Shown: positions 1-7,142, counted from the stretch's first letter. The stretch is DNA of 64,000 bases from UBA7332 sp051657165 (GCA_051657165.1 JBOFKD010000268.1:37689-101688); one strand, 5' to 3'. Notes: a model not told the origin generated them from the sequence alone. Numbers and translations are program-made.

Positions 1-75
1 AACTGTTATCAACTTATTGAATATATCAGGAGCTTTTTCGAGTAATAAATTGTATTTTTTTATTAGTGATTCCAT
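1..75 (-). CDS. possible 5' part of an ORF running off the left edge
   Basis: An open minus-strand frame starts at an ATG at 75 and continues to the window edge; the frame is also open upstream of that ATG. The 25 visible residues (starting MESLIKKYN) match nothing I recognise. A hairpin at 168-215 separates it from the spanin-like gene. It may be a chance ORF. Confidence 0.15.
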   Translation of the reverse strand, partial: MESLIKKYNLLLEKAPDIFNKLITV

Positions 76-167
76 ATGATTCTCATTATTATTAGGACGA
101 ACTCGATGTAAAGATATTATTTTGGACGAAGATTCCAAGTAATGAATATTGTGATTTTTAATATTGC

Positions 168-216
168 AAAAGGAGTGAAGTCATACGCTGTCTGCGTATA
201 CACCTCACTCCTTTTA
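168..216. terminator. hairpin terminator downstream of the lysis module
   Basis: Arms AAAAGGAGTGA and TCACTCCTTTT enclose a second short stem (ATACGC/GCGTAT). T-rich ends exist on both strands, so it may be bidirectional. It closes the minus-strand lysis genes. Confidence 0.7.
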
Positions 217-261
217 TTTATTGAGCTCATCATGGTTAATCTTCTTCAAATCGAGTCGAAC

Positions 262-711
262 TCACTTCTTTCTGCTCCAAATCAGTACGATAAATCCACA
301 GATCATCACAATCAGAGCCCATAAAGAAACACTTCGTTCTTTCTGTCTGATTTCCGTACTCTCCACAGATCCGGCAATAATCTCCCTTACTCTTACCGTA
401 TCTCTCCGGTGCTCAATCTCTATCATTCCATCTTTTCTCTTCCGCAGCGTTAAACCATTCTTTTGACTCTCCTTATCCTCCGTCGGAGGCATTTTTAGCA
501 GAATGTCCGGCGAAATAATCAAACGCTCCGTTTCAGGCAACAGGATCACCTCTTGCTCGATCCGCTCCGCCCTTACGGACTGATGAGACTGTTGAGTCAT
601 CTTCGAGGAGCGACAACTGCCGGCGCACAGGACAATAATTCCTGCGACTGCAACGGCCAATCTCCTCAAAACAACGTTCCATCTGATAGATCTTCCTCCT
701 GAGTTTCCCAT
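262..711 (-). CDS. spanin-like lipoprotein with C-terminal membrane anchor (candidate unimolecular spanin)
   Basis: About 149 residues from the ATG at 711; a TTG six bases upstream is an alternative. A basic start (R10, R16, R17) and hydrophobic stretch lead to a lipobox-like A-G-S-C with Cys33. A charged, periplasm-like middle follows, and the last ~23 residues form a transmembrane helix ending SRKK. N-terminal lipid anchor plus C-terminal membrane helix is the layout of unimolecular spanins such as phage T1 gp11, which join the two membranes during lysis. The gene begins inside the upstream reading frame (overlap 533-711), as o-spanin genes often do with i-spanin genes. Neighbours are a small membrane protein and a GH24 lysozyme. 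The spanin role is inferred from architecture and context; I see no sequence identity to a named spanin. Confidence 0.6.
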   Translation of the reverse strand: MGNSGGRSIRWNVVLRRLAVAVAGIIVLCAGSCRSSKMTQQSHQSVRAERIEQEVILLPETERLIISPDILLKMPPTEDKESQKNGLTLRKRKDGMIEIEHRRDTVRVREIIAGSVESTEIRQKERSVSLWALIVMICGFIVLIWSRKK

Positions 712-880
712 GTTCAATACCCTGTTTTCTGATTAACTCCCGTAAATCCTCATAAAGCTCCCGGTAAACCGTGTGCTCTTCTTTTATATCCTTCAGCCTC
801 TCCCGCCTCCGGTTCACAAGCCAGGTGAGCAGCGACGCTATAAAGCCCGAAGGCAGCAAATACATCCAGATATCTTTCAT
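533..880 (-). CDS. small membrane protein with coiled coil, i-spanin-like or holin-like
   Basis: 115 residues from the ATG at 880 (MKDIWMYLLPSGF). One N-terminal transmembrane helix (about residues 5-22) is followed by a basic RRRER stretch and a long charged helix, probably coiled coil, up to about residue 85. The C-terminus overlaps the next gene in another frame. The frame stays open upstream through the GAGGAC repeat, but that part encodes only repeat-derived residues, so I place the start at 880. Inner-membrane anchor plus coiled coil, overlapping a lipoprotein gene, resembles Rz-type i-spanins; a pinholin-like role is also possible. No clear Shine-Dalgarno sequence is present, as is usual in Bacteroidetes. 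Confidence 0.55.
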   Translation of the reverse strand: MKDIWMYLLPSGFIASLLTWLVNRRRERLKDIKEEHTVYRELYEDLRELIRKQGIEHGKLRRKIYQMERCFEEIGRCSRRNYCPVRRQLSLLEDDSTVSSVRKGGADRARGDPVA

Positions 881-883
881 AAA

Positions 884-1092
884 ATTCAAATTTTTAAAAG
901 GCAATGCCGCAAAGGCAGTGACGACATGGAGGACGACGGGGACATGGAGGACCATGAGGACGGCATTAAAAGGCAGAAAGGCAAAGATAAACAGCTTGCT
1001 GTTGTCCTCCATGTATTTGGCGCTGTCCTCATCGTCCTCATGGTCCTCCACGTCGTCCAGGTCCTCATCCCAGCGCCCTCTTCTGCCTTTCC
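884..1092. repeat. GAGGAC-rich inverted repeat, copy A
   Basis: The left arm (about 918-961) is rich in GGAGGAC/GAGGAC on the plus strand. The right arm (about 1004-1072) carries the complementary GTCCTC series, so the block can fold into a long imperfect hairpin. The loop contains a minus-strand TATCTTTG box at 982-989, about 100 bases upstream of the ATG at 880. Translated frames are low-complexity D/E-rich or W/R/T-rich and are not real proteins. Confidence 0.8.
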
Positions 1093-1166
1093 ACAGTAGC
1101 GAAGCTACGATCAACAGCCGGAGGCGATCAACAAGGGCGCAGCCCTTATCAACAGCGCAGCGATCA
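1083..1166. repeat. array of short hairpins separated by GATCAAC
   Basis: Right after the lysozyme stop codon, GATCAAC (once TATCAAC) recurs four times, each next to a small self-complementary stretch such as AAGGGCGCAGCCCTT, TAGCGAAGCTA or GCGAAGCATACAGCTTCGC. The array lies between the lysozyme gene and repeat copy A. Its function is unknown; it could act in transcript ends or processing. Confidence 0.6.
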
Positions 1167-1598
1167 ACGCGAAGCATACAGCTTCGCCTCCGCAGCTCTC
1201 CGTCTAACCAAACCATTCGATACGACTCCTTTCACATACACCCAGCGGTTAAATTCCTCAACGATTGTTGGATCATTCGTATTCCTCTTCAGCTTGCGCA
1301 TCAGAGTAGAAGAGCGCAGGGCTTCCACCCCGATATTAAAACCCAGTGAAATCAGAGCATCCAGCTGGCACTGACGGAGCGGACCTATATATTCCGCTCT
1401 CAGCAGCTTGATCACCTGATTACAATCAACAATCAGCCACTCCTCTGCTTGCTTCTGAGTGATAGAGAGCCCCTCTATAACCCACCTGCCCGTATGGCCG
1501 TAGCCAATCGTCCATCGGCCTGCCTGACATTTATAGGCCGTAAGGCGGCAACCCTCGAACTCTTTAATAAGTTGTATTCCCTTTTCCGATATTTTCAT
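1164..1598 (-). CDS. phage-type lysozyme, GH24 family (endolysin)
   Basis: 144 residues. It hydrolyses the N-acetylmuramic acid/N-acetylglucosamine bond of peptidoglycan. The family signature is plain: FEG with catalytic Glu15, then AYKCQAGRWTIGYGHTG. The T4 lysozyme triad Glu11-Asp20-Thr26 aligns to Glu15-Cys24-Thr30, so the usual Asp is Cys; many related endolysins have this, and the T4 Asp20-to-Cys mutant is known to stay active. There is no signal peptide, so release would need a holin or another route. Length is typical for the single-domain family. It is preceded by repeat copy B and followed by a hairpin array, with the two membrane/spanin-like genes downstream. Confidence 0.93.
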   Translation of the reverse strand: MKISEKGIQLIKEFEGCRLTAYKCQAGRWTIGYGHTGRWVIEGLSITQKQAEEWLIVDCNQVIKLLRAEYIGPLRQCQLDALISLGFNIGVEALRSSTLMRKLKRNTNDPTIVEEFNRWVYVKGVVSNGLVRRRAAEAKLYASR

Positions 1599-1634
1599 GA
1601 TAGTTTAAATTTAAAAATACAGTGCCTGAATGAC

Positions 1635-1820
1635 AATGCCGCAAAGGCAGTGACGACATGGAGGACGACGGGGACATGGACGACCATGAGGACGGCATTA
1701 AAAGACAGAAAGGCAAAAAGGCAAAGATAAACAGCGTCGCTGTTGTCCTCCATACCTTTGGCGCTGTCCTCATCGTCCTCATGGTCCTCCACGTCGTCCA
1801 CGTCCTCATCCCAGCGCCTC
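1635..1820. repeat. GAGGAC-rich inverted repeat, copy B
   Basis: Near-copy of the block at 884-1092, starting at CAATGCCGCAAAGGCAG and ending at CCCAGCGCC. It again lies just upstream of a minus-strand gene (lysozyme ATG at 1598) and carries a minus-strand TATCTTTG box at 1722-1729. Confidence 0.8.
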
Positions 1821-1825
1821 TTGCA

Positions 1826-2045
1826 CCTCTTATTCGGTGGTTTTAACCACCAGTTGTTTAAAGAATAACCTCTTACGCTTGTAAAGAGGCTTTCTTGCAG
1901 AAAGCTGTCAGGTACAACCTGACGAATGGTAGGTCCGGGGCACAGCCCCGAACCAGAAACAGCGTCGCTGTTGTCCTCCATGTATTTGGCGCTGTCCTCA
2001 TCGTCCTCATGGTCCTCCACGTCGTCCAGGTCCTCATCCCAGCGC
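1826..2045. repeat. GAGGAC-rich repeat, copy C, with spacer also found inverted at 10.5 kb
   Basis: Contains only the right arm of the GAGGAC block (about 1968-2045) plus a spacer with ACCTCTTACGCTTGT and GGGGCACAGCCCC. The whole segment occurs in opposite orientation at about 10,467-10,647, with two small deletions there. It lies immediately downstream of the HU-like gene. Confidence 0.8.
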
Positions 2046-2063
2046 CCTCTTTTGCCTTTCAGC

Positions 2064-2507
2064 TTACGATTCTCCCGGTCCCGGTTCCGGGTCAGGATTT
2101 GCACCACCTTCTTCCGCTTTCTTTTCACTCACCCGAACAAGCGTTGCCCGGTTTATGTTATCCAGCAGCTCCTTATCGGCACGGAAACGGATATACTTCT
2201 TACGCACCAGGTTCGACGAATATTCCTCCTGGGAGTCGGCACCAATGCCGTTTAGCGTCATATAAAAAGTCCCGATACCCTCCAGTTTAACCGAGTTACC
2301 ATTCATCAGCATCTCTTCCATCTCCTCCATCAGAGCCGTGATTACCAGATTCACATCTGCGCGGCTGGCAGTTGACTGGCGGGCAATGCGTTTGCTGAGA
2401 GCTTTCATCGTCAGCATATCTTTCGACTCCGCCTGAGCATACCATTTTTTAGGAGCTTCCACATTCAGTGGATTTAATTTCTGAACCAATCTGTACTTAA
2501 TAGGCAT
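2064..2507 (-). CDS. HU-like DNA-binding protein (HU-HIG type)
   Basis: 147 residues. The pattern matches the Bacteroidetes HU-like family: N-terminal KYRLVQKLNPL with PKKWYA, then ALSKRIARQSTASRADVNLVITAL helices, a GNSVKLEGIGTFYMTL beta region, and a C-terminal tail rich in Gly, Pro and Glu. These proteins bind DNA like HU/IHF and in Bacteroides commonly sit beside lysozyme or amidase genes in small prophage-like units, as here. No cognate smalltalk peptide was recognised between it and the lysozyme; that space is filled by repeats B and C. Which DNA it binds is unknown. Confidence 0.88.
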   Translation of the reverse strand: MPIKYRLVQKLNPLNVEAPKKWYAQAESKDMLTMKALSKRIARQSTASRADVNLVITALMEEMEEMLMNGNSVKLEGIGTFYMTLNGIGADSQEEYSSNLVRKKYIRFRADKELLDNINRATLVRVSEKKAEEGGANPDPEPGPGES

Positions 2508-2648
2508 AACATTCTCTTTTAATGATTAGTAATAAATAAGTAATAGAAAGAATTAAGTTTCGCGCGATTCTGAAACAAATATACCACCTCCCGAAAAGGC
2601 AATGTCAGATTCTATCCGTTTAGGACAGTAGGTTAGGAAGATTAACCA

Positions 2649-2692
2649 TAAACGGCAAAAGGCACCCTTTAAAGGTGCCTTTCTCCGTTTAT
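2649..2692 (-). terminator. terminator of the large HEPN gene
   Basis: AAAAGGCACC and GGTGCCTTT arms with an outer TAAACGG/CCGTTTA pairing. A near-identical hairpin in the same orientation lies at 4598-4627, on the other side of the gene. Confidence 0.8.
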
Positions 2693-2703
2693 ATATAATA
2701 TTA

Positions 2704-4500
2704 TTACTTTAGTAAGTCAGATACAATATTAACTTTAAGCAGATCCGTCATATTATATTTCTTTTGTTCAATGATATTCCAGATAAGATCAAATTCAAGG
2801 AAAAAATCTTCTAACCGAATATCATTTTCTGTATTTCTGCTTGAGCAATAGGCTATAATCTGATTTAGCGTAAATACCAAATAATATCTAAGATTACTTG
2901 TTATACTTTCTATGTCCTGGCGTATGGCAGCTTCATGTATTAATTCATTTCGCATCCTGTATACTCTTGTAATATGTTGCTCAAGGTTATTTCTATGATT
3001 CATAATATACTCTTTTCTTTTATCAGAATTTATCTGCAATCTGGATTTCATCTTTAGGAGATGGAATTTAAGTAATGGCGAAGTTATTGTCGCAATAAAC
3101 TCATCCTGATTTTCTTTTTCCCAATATAATTCTCCTTTTTCTACAAATCCTCTTTTTATAAGAGTTTCGTTAAGATCGTATAGATTCCGTTTTACATAGC
3201 AACAGCTAAATATATTAACCAAATTGGACCTGAGCCGGCTAAATGTATTTTCGTTTGTTTCAGGAGATGAAAAGATGAATTCTAAGGCTATCCAGTAATT
3301 AATAAACTGTTGTTCGATTTCAACATTTGTATTGGCAATTCTTAAATGTCTGATGGCTGAATTTAATCTATCCTTTACATCTTGTTGAATATGATTATCC
3401 TGATTGATTTTATCTATATCAGCTTTAAGCTTTTTCGAAAGTTCAATATCATTTGAATAGGTCCCGTCTAATAAAGATTTTGTGTCATAATTATAAACAT
3501 AATCGTCCGATCCTTCTTTTTTTTCTAAAACCAATACACTATCTCTGATGTTTACATTCAAACTGCTTACTCCTAAATGAAGAATGTCAAGAGAAATAGA
3601 TAATTTTTCTTTTGCTGCTATTGCTGCTGAAAATGAATCTACTGCTGATATATTAGTTATATAGAATATGATCGAATTATTGGGGCGAATGAATCTTTTA
3701 TATCGGGTTTTTATATGGTGATTCAGATATATATCTTCTATATGATTAACATACTCCGGAAATTCCGGCAGATTATTCATTGGATGAGGAGAGTGTATTC
3801 TAAAGATCACAACGAAATCTTTTTTACTTACTGGAATTATGAAGGATTTAAACTGATCGTATTGATTTTCGAAAGAGATATCATTTTCAAATATTTTAGT
3901 TGCTAAATGATATAGATATGTCTTTGAGTATCCCTGACAGATAAGCTCGCAACACAACGCAGACAAGACATTATCTGTACTTGTTATTACTGGTATAAAA
4001 CCAGAATTATCTTTTTCTCCATCAAAAAAAAGCAACTCTTCAATCGCTTTAAATAAGTTGTCAAAATAGTGTTGCTTATTATTATCAATGCATCGATTCA
4101 AATGAAATAATATCTTATTTCCAATATTTGGTTCTTTTTCGCCGGTTTTCTTATAATTAGTTAGTTGTTCTATGAATAGCTCCTTATCATAATAAGAAAA
4201 ATCTAAACAAGAATCCTTCTTTAAAGAGCTAATTATCTCATCAATGCAAATTGTTACTGTTGCAAATTGTTTAATCTGCTTTCTCTGCCATCCTGGAATA
4301 AGAGTGTATAGCTCTTTTAGGAGAGAGAAAGCATTGTGTGTTCTTACACGATAACTATCTAAAGAGTCTTTATGGAGCAGTTCGATCAAACGTTCCTTAA
4401 AAAACTTTTGTACATCCTGTTTATTCATAGTATTAAATCCAAAATATTTTTGATTCTTTTTTTGCAAATATGGTGATTTATAATAACTTTGCATCAACAA
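2704..4500 (-). CDS. large protein with C-terminal HEPN RNase motif (ApeA-like), candidate defence gene
   Basis: 598 residues; MNKQDVQ at 4428 is an alternative start, with a CATATTTGC box just upstream. I recognise no N-terminal fold. The C-terminal third is helical. It has a family-like segment NYWIALEFIFSSPETNENTF (about 400), then RNELIH with Arg517 and His522, which is the R-x4-H catalytic motif of HEPN ribonucleases. HEPN domains of the ApeA type act in abortive infection by cutting RNA. AT-rich sequence, isolation between two copies of one terminator, and position in a prophage-like unit fit a defence cargo gene. What triggers it is unknown. There is no membrane segment and no adjacent antitoxin. 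Confidence 0.6.
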   Translation of the reverse strand: MLMQSYYKSPYLQKKNQKYFGFNTMNKQDVQKFFKERLIELLHKDSLDSYRVRTHNAFSLLKELYTLIPGWQRKQIKQFATVTICIDEIISSLKKDSCLDFSYYDKELFIEQLTNYKKTGEKEPNIGNKILFHLNRCIDNNKQHYFDNLFKAIEELLFFDGEKDNSGFIPVITSTDNVLSALCCELICQGYSKTYLYHLATKIFENDISFENQYDQFKSFIIPVSKKDFVVIFRIHSPHPMNNLPEFPEYVNHIEDIYLNHHIKTRYKRFIRPNNSIIFYITNISAVDSFSAAIAAKEKLSISLDILHLGVSSLNVNIRDSVLVLEKKEGSDDYVYNYDTKSLLDGTYSNDIELSKKLKADIDKINQDNHIQQDVKDRLNSAIRHLRIANTNVEIEQQFINYWIALEFIFSSPETNENTFSRLRSNLVNIFSCCYVKRNLYDLNETLIKRGFVEKGELYWEKENQDEFIATITSPLLKFHLLKMKSRLQINSDKRKEYIMNHRNNLEQHITRVYRMRNELIHEAAIRQDIESITSNLRYYLVFTLNQIIAYCSSRNTENDIRLEDFFLEFDLIWNIIEQKKYNMTDLLKVNIVSDLLK

Positions 4501-4597
4501 AAGAGATATTATTTCGTTATAACAATATAAAGGGAGCGCATCATTCTTTGTTTGAGAACGATCTGTTCCGCGGTTTGAGTCACCTCCCTACTTTTTG

Positions 4598-4627
4598 AAA
4601 AAGGCACCCGTTAAAGGTGCCTTTTTT
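4598..4627. terminator. second copy of the AAAGGCACC hairpin
   Basis: Arms AAAAAGGCACC and GGTGCCTTTTTT, same orientation and nearly same sequence as the terminator at 2657-2682. It lies upstream of the HEPN gene with no plus-strand gene ending here, so it may be a leftover of an insertion. Confidence 0.75.
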
Positions 4628-4737
4628 CGTTTCAATCCGGGAGAAGTATCATATATTCGGAGTAACCATAAAGGAGCTTGTTTGAAATGCTGTTGCCATC
4701 CGTACACTACGGATACTTACCTGAGCTTCCCGCATTC

Positions 4738-4780
4738 TAATAAAAAGATTCCGGACAAATGATTAAACTTGTCCGGAATC
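4738..4780 (-). terminator. terminator of the HD-domain gene
   Basis: Perfect 12-bp arms GATTCCGGACAA and TTGTCCGGAATC, followed on the minus strand by a T run (CTTTTTA). Confidence 0.8.
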
Positions 4781-4921
4781 CTGAGCTTATCCCGACTCAC
4801 TTTCTAACTGTCGGGCTGTAGATCTATTATAGAGAATGAGTTACTCTGCATTTATGCCAAAAAGGATGGCACGTTTGCATACTCAACTCAGTTTTATCTA
4901 CTAAAGTAATTGTAATTTCAT

Positions 4922-5470
4922 TTATTCCTGGATTAGAGAATCTTTCAGAGATTTAGTCAGTTCATAAAACTCCAGCTCAACGATGGAAGGATCCTGAAAT
5001 TTTAGATCGAAATCAGACCGGATCCGTTTGTGATGATCCGATATTTGCTCAGGCATCAGATGGACAAATTCATAGGATAGCATTTCATCGTCTATACCGA
5101 AGATTATCTCTTTTTCATTTTCTGTTAATGGAGACCCGAAATACAGGTTCCAGATCATATTTTGAAGCCTTTCCTCTGCAATAAGATATTGCGAGAGGTT
5201 TTCTTTAATTGGGCGGGGCATATCTGACAGATATGCTTCGCTTGCATCGTGAAGCAGGCACCCTAATTGTATGCGAACTGATAATCTCCTGAGTGAAGCC
5301 TCCTTGCAGCAACAAAGCGAATGCTGTGCTACAGAATAAAAAAAGCGGGTGTGACCATTTGCTCTGCAAAGCAAAGATAGCGCATGTGCAATGTCTTCAA
5401 GGTGGATAAGCTCCGGATCAGGATTGACCGGATCAAAGTGTACTCCCGTAAACGTTGTAATGTAACTCAT
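4922..5470 (-). CDS. HD-domain phosphohydrolase, YfbR-like
   Basis: 182 residues. Metal-binding HD motif: His50 in SVAQHS, His74-Asp75 in LLHDASEAY, and Asp residues near 126-127 in FGIDDEM. This matches the YfbR/5'-deoxynucleotidase branch, common in phages and mobile elements, which removes phosphate from (deoxy)nucleotides. The LLHDASEAYLSDMPRPIK block is characteristic of the phage version. It is transcribed alone, with its own terminator downstream and the SecB-like operon terminator upstream. In this setting it may adjust nucleotide pools during phage-like replication or defence; that is inference. Confidence 0.8.
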   Translation of the reverse strand: MSYITTFTGVHFDPVNPDPELIHLEDIAHALSLLCRANGHTRFFYSVAQHSLCCCKEASLRRLSVRIQLGCLLHDASEAYLSDMPRPIKENLSQYLIAEERLQNMIWNLYFGSPLTENEKEIIFGIDDEMLSYEFVHLMPEQISDHHKRIRSDFDLKFQDPSIVELEFYELTKSLKDSLIQE

Positions 5471-5702
5471 AATAAAATTATTTATCTAAATTTCGTTATA
5501 ATCAACTATTTACGGTAGCTTGTAGAAACACCTGACCTATTACAGGCATATATAACACTGAAACAAAGATATAACTTACCCGGCAATGAATATGCCTGTT
5601 TTATGGATTTTTCCATATAATAAACTCCACGTAATTCTTTAGAAGGAGCTCTTTTCTTTTAACCGGATAAATCCACTGATTGATTACAGATAAATATGTA
5701 AT

Positions 5703-5741
5703 AAAAAGCGCTTTGCATAAGTTTATGCAAAGCGCTTTTTT
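5703..5741. terminator. terminator of the HEPN/SecB-like operon
   Basis: Near-perfect 18-bp palindromic arms (AAAAAGCGCTTTGCATAA and its complement) with a 2-base loop and T runs on both strands. Confidence 0.9.
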
Positions 5742-6135
5742 ATTTCTTTCGATCCTCAAATAACTTCTGGAAATTCACCGAGTTAAGAATAATCGGGTTG
5801 TATCCGGAGTTAAGAGTTATATTTGAAATGTAGGTGCGAATAAATGGAAAGGCTATAGCCGGAGCATTAACGTTTAGAAACGTTGAGTCTACAAAGTTTT
5901 TTTGCACAGGCTCATCTGTATTAAAATGAGCAACTGCTTTTAGTTTAAGGGTAAATGACGAGGATGTATTGTGTAAATCTATTTCAAAAACAACACAGAA
6001 ACCCTTGTCGTTATTTTCAGCTAGCCCTGTAGTAATATTCATTTCCGACTCAATCTCCGAAGTTATTTCAGGATTAAAATCAGATGCCTGAAGTTCAATA
6101 TTCTGGATTTGTAAACCTTTTAGTTGTAAATTCAT
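5740..6135 (-). CDS. SecB-like chaperone
   Basis: 131 residues. The C-terminal half is the SecB signature: APAIAFPFIRTYISNITLNSG, then YNPIILNSVNFQKLFEDRKK, matching the SecB pattern of a PYARE-like helix and the 'L.PVNF..L' end. The N-terminal strands (LQLKGLQIQNIELQ) also fit. SecB holds clients unfolded. Housekeeping SecB is rare in Bacteroidetes, whereas SecB-like proteins encoded after toxin and antitoxin genes serve as antitoxin chaperones (TAC systems). It follows the 129-residue gene by 4 bases and ends at a strong terminator, so it is the last gene of a three-gene operon. Partner assignment is inference. Confidence 0.78.
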   Translation of the reverse strand: MNLQLKGLQIQNIELQASDFNPEITSEIESEMNITTGLAENNDKGFCVVFEIDLHNTSSSFTLKLKAVAHFNTDEPVQKNFVDSTFLNVNAPAIAFPFIRTYISNITLNSGYNPIILNSVNFQKLFEDRKK

Positions 6136-6139
6136 ATCG

Positions 6140-6529
6140 TTAAGCTGCTAAATATAATTTTCCTGCACCACTGAAGTTTGAGGTCGTATTATGAACTTGT
6201 AACGAATCAATAATACTTGTTGAAAAAGCAAGCTCTACGTTTGAGAATAATTTAATAGTTGTTTCCCATATCAACTTACTCATATCATGACCTGTACAGT
6301 TTTTTGTGACAAGTATATCAATATCATTCTCAAAAGTAAGATTATCAATATACATTCTAAGATCATATTCGTCGTCATCGGTGATAGATTTACCATCCAT
6401 ACAGCTATTATCCAGTTCAATTATATAGAATCTGGATGAATTCTCATAAGCGAACCGAATGATTAACTCTTTGTATTTATCGTTTAACTCAGAGAGCTTT
6501 TCTATTATATTTGTTTTTATATATTCCAT
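6140..6529 (-). CDS. unknown protein, middle gene of the HEPN/SecB-like operon (candidate antitoxin)
   Basis: 129 residues, acidic, no signal peptide or membrane segment. I do not recognise the family. A helical start (IIEKLSELNDKYKELI) leads to a strand-like FYIIELDN, an acidic loop with DDDEYDL, and a C-terminal LVTKNCTGHDM segment. It lacks the GSxxxxxxD motif of the nucleotidyltransferases usually paired with HEPN toxins. One base separates it from the HEPN gene upstream and four from the SecB-like gene downstream, so the three are probably co-translated. Candidate antitoxin that the SecB-like protein chaperones; it could equally be the toxin. Confidence 0.5.
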   Translation of the reverse strand: MEYIKTNIIEKLSELNDKYKELIIRFAYENSSRFYIIELDNSCMDGKSITDDDEYDLRMYIDNLTFENDIDILVTKNCTGHDMSKLIWETTIKLFSNVELAFSTSIIDSLQVHNTTSNFSGAGKLYLAA

Positions 6530-6530
6530 G

Positions 6531-6971
6531 CTAAATGATAAAATATGATTCTAGTTGTTTGTTTATTGTTGTTGAACAAGCTTCCGCAGCTGTTATATCA
6601 TCCGGCGAAATAGAATCCGCACTATAATCTGCTTTTTTTCGTAATCGCTTAAGTTCATCAAGATTCTGATTTAGTATATTACAGAGTCTTCTGTTATTTC
6701 TAACTCTCCTGCGAAATTCTTCCTTTAAATTTTTATGCGAATTTCTAAAAACAGTATCCTGATTTGCATAGCTATAATCAAGTTGGTGATTTAATACATG
6801 CTTTAGCAGCAATAAACTTGAATAATAAAAGCAATGAGCTGATGGATCATTCATGCTTTGATCTTTCAATACTTTTCCTGCATCATAGTTTAATACTGAT
6901 TTTGTTAATATATTCATGTTTAGAAATAAGGAGTATATCGGTTTGTCGTTCAATTTATTCAGTATAATCAA
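6531..6971 (-). CDS. HEPN-domain protein, first gene of the SecB-like operon (candidate toxin)
   Basis: 146 residues, all helical by composition. Features fit a minimal HEPN domain: AHCFYYSSLLLLKHVL in the first half, SHKNLKEEF in the middle, then LKRLRKKADYSADSISPDD near the end, the 'LR.KADY' stretch typical of HEPN proteins, and a last helix. A clean catalytic R-x4-6-H is not visible, so RNase activity is uncertain. It starts the operon; about 170 bases of AT-rich sequence separate it from the helicase gene upstream. HEPN proteins are frequent toxins and defence effectors, hence the toxin assignment. Confidence 0.55.
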   Translation of the reverse strand: MIILNKLNDKPIYSLFLNMNILTKSVLNYDAGKVLKDQSMNDPSAHCFYYSSLLLLKHVLNHQLDYSYANQDTVFRNSHKNLKEEFRRRVRNNRRLCNILNQNLDELKRLRKKADYSADSISPDDITAAEACSTTINKQLESYFII

Positions 6972-7142
6972 TAAATTCAGACCTAACTTAAATTATAAAC
7001 AATCAGGTATATAAGAAAGTTAGTTGTTCTTTGATTTTTAAGTTTATAGCGCGAAAATACTATAAATAATTATGATTCCAAATCGTTATTCAATTATTTA
7101 CTTCAGGTAATAATTTTGACAGCCATACCCCTCTTCCCCCTC

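Larger units (their letters stand above)
4501..4921. other. intergenic region with two hairpins
   Basis: 421 bases without a credible gene. It holds the terminator copy at 4598-4627 and the terminator of the HD-domain gene at 4738-4780. Nothing else was recognised. Confidence 0.6.

Noticed and set aside
533..1216. Long D/E-rich open frame (227 residues) extending the membrane protein upstream
   Set aside because: The extension is a translation of the GAGGAC repeat and hairpin array; the real protein starts at the ATG at 880.
884..2045. CRISPR-like array
   Set aside because: Repeats are long, unequal and inverted, with no uniform spacers and no cas genes.
1595..2128. Open frames through the repeats between lysozyme and HU-like genes, both strands
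   Set aside because: Composition follows the repeat (EDHEDDED, TWRTMRT); the same peptides recur wherever the repeat occurs, with no protein features.
4922..5470. HD protein as a dGTPase-type defence enzyme
   Set aside because: The length and motif set match the small YfbR-like family, not the larger dGTPases; a defence role remains only contextual.
6140..6529. Nucleotidyltransferase (MNT) antitoxin of a HEPN/MNT pair
   Set aside because: No GSxxxxxxD motif or other nucleotidyltransferase residues are visible.
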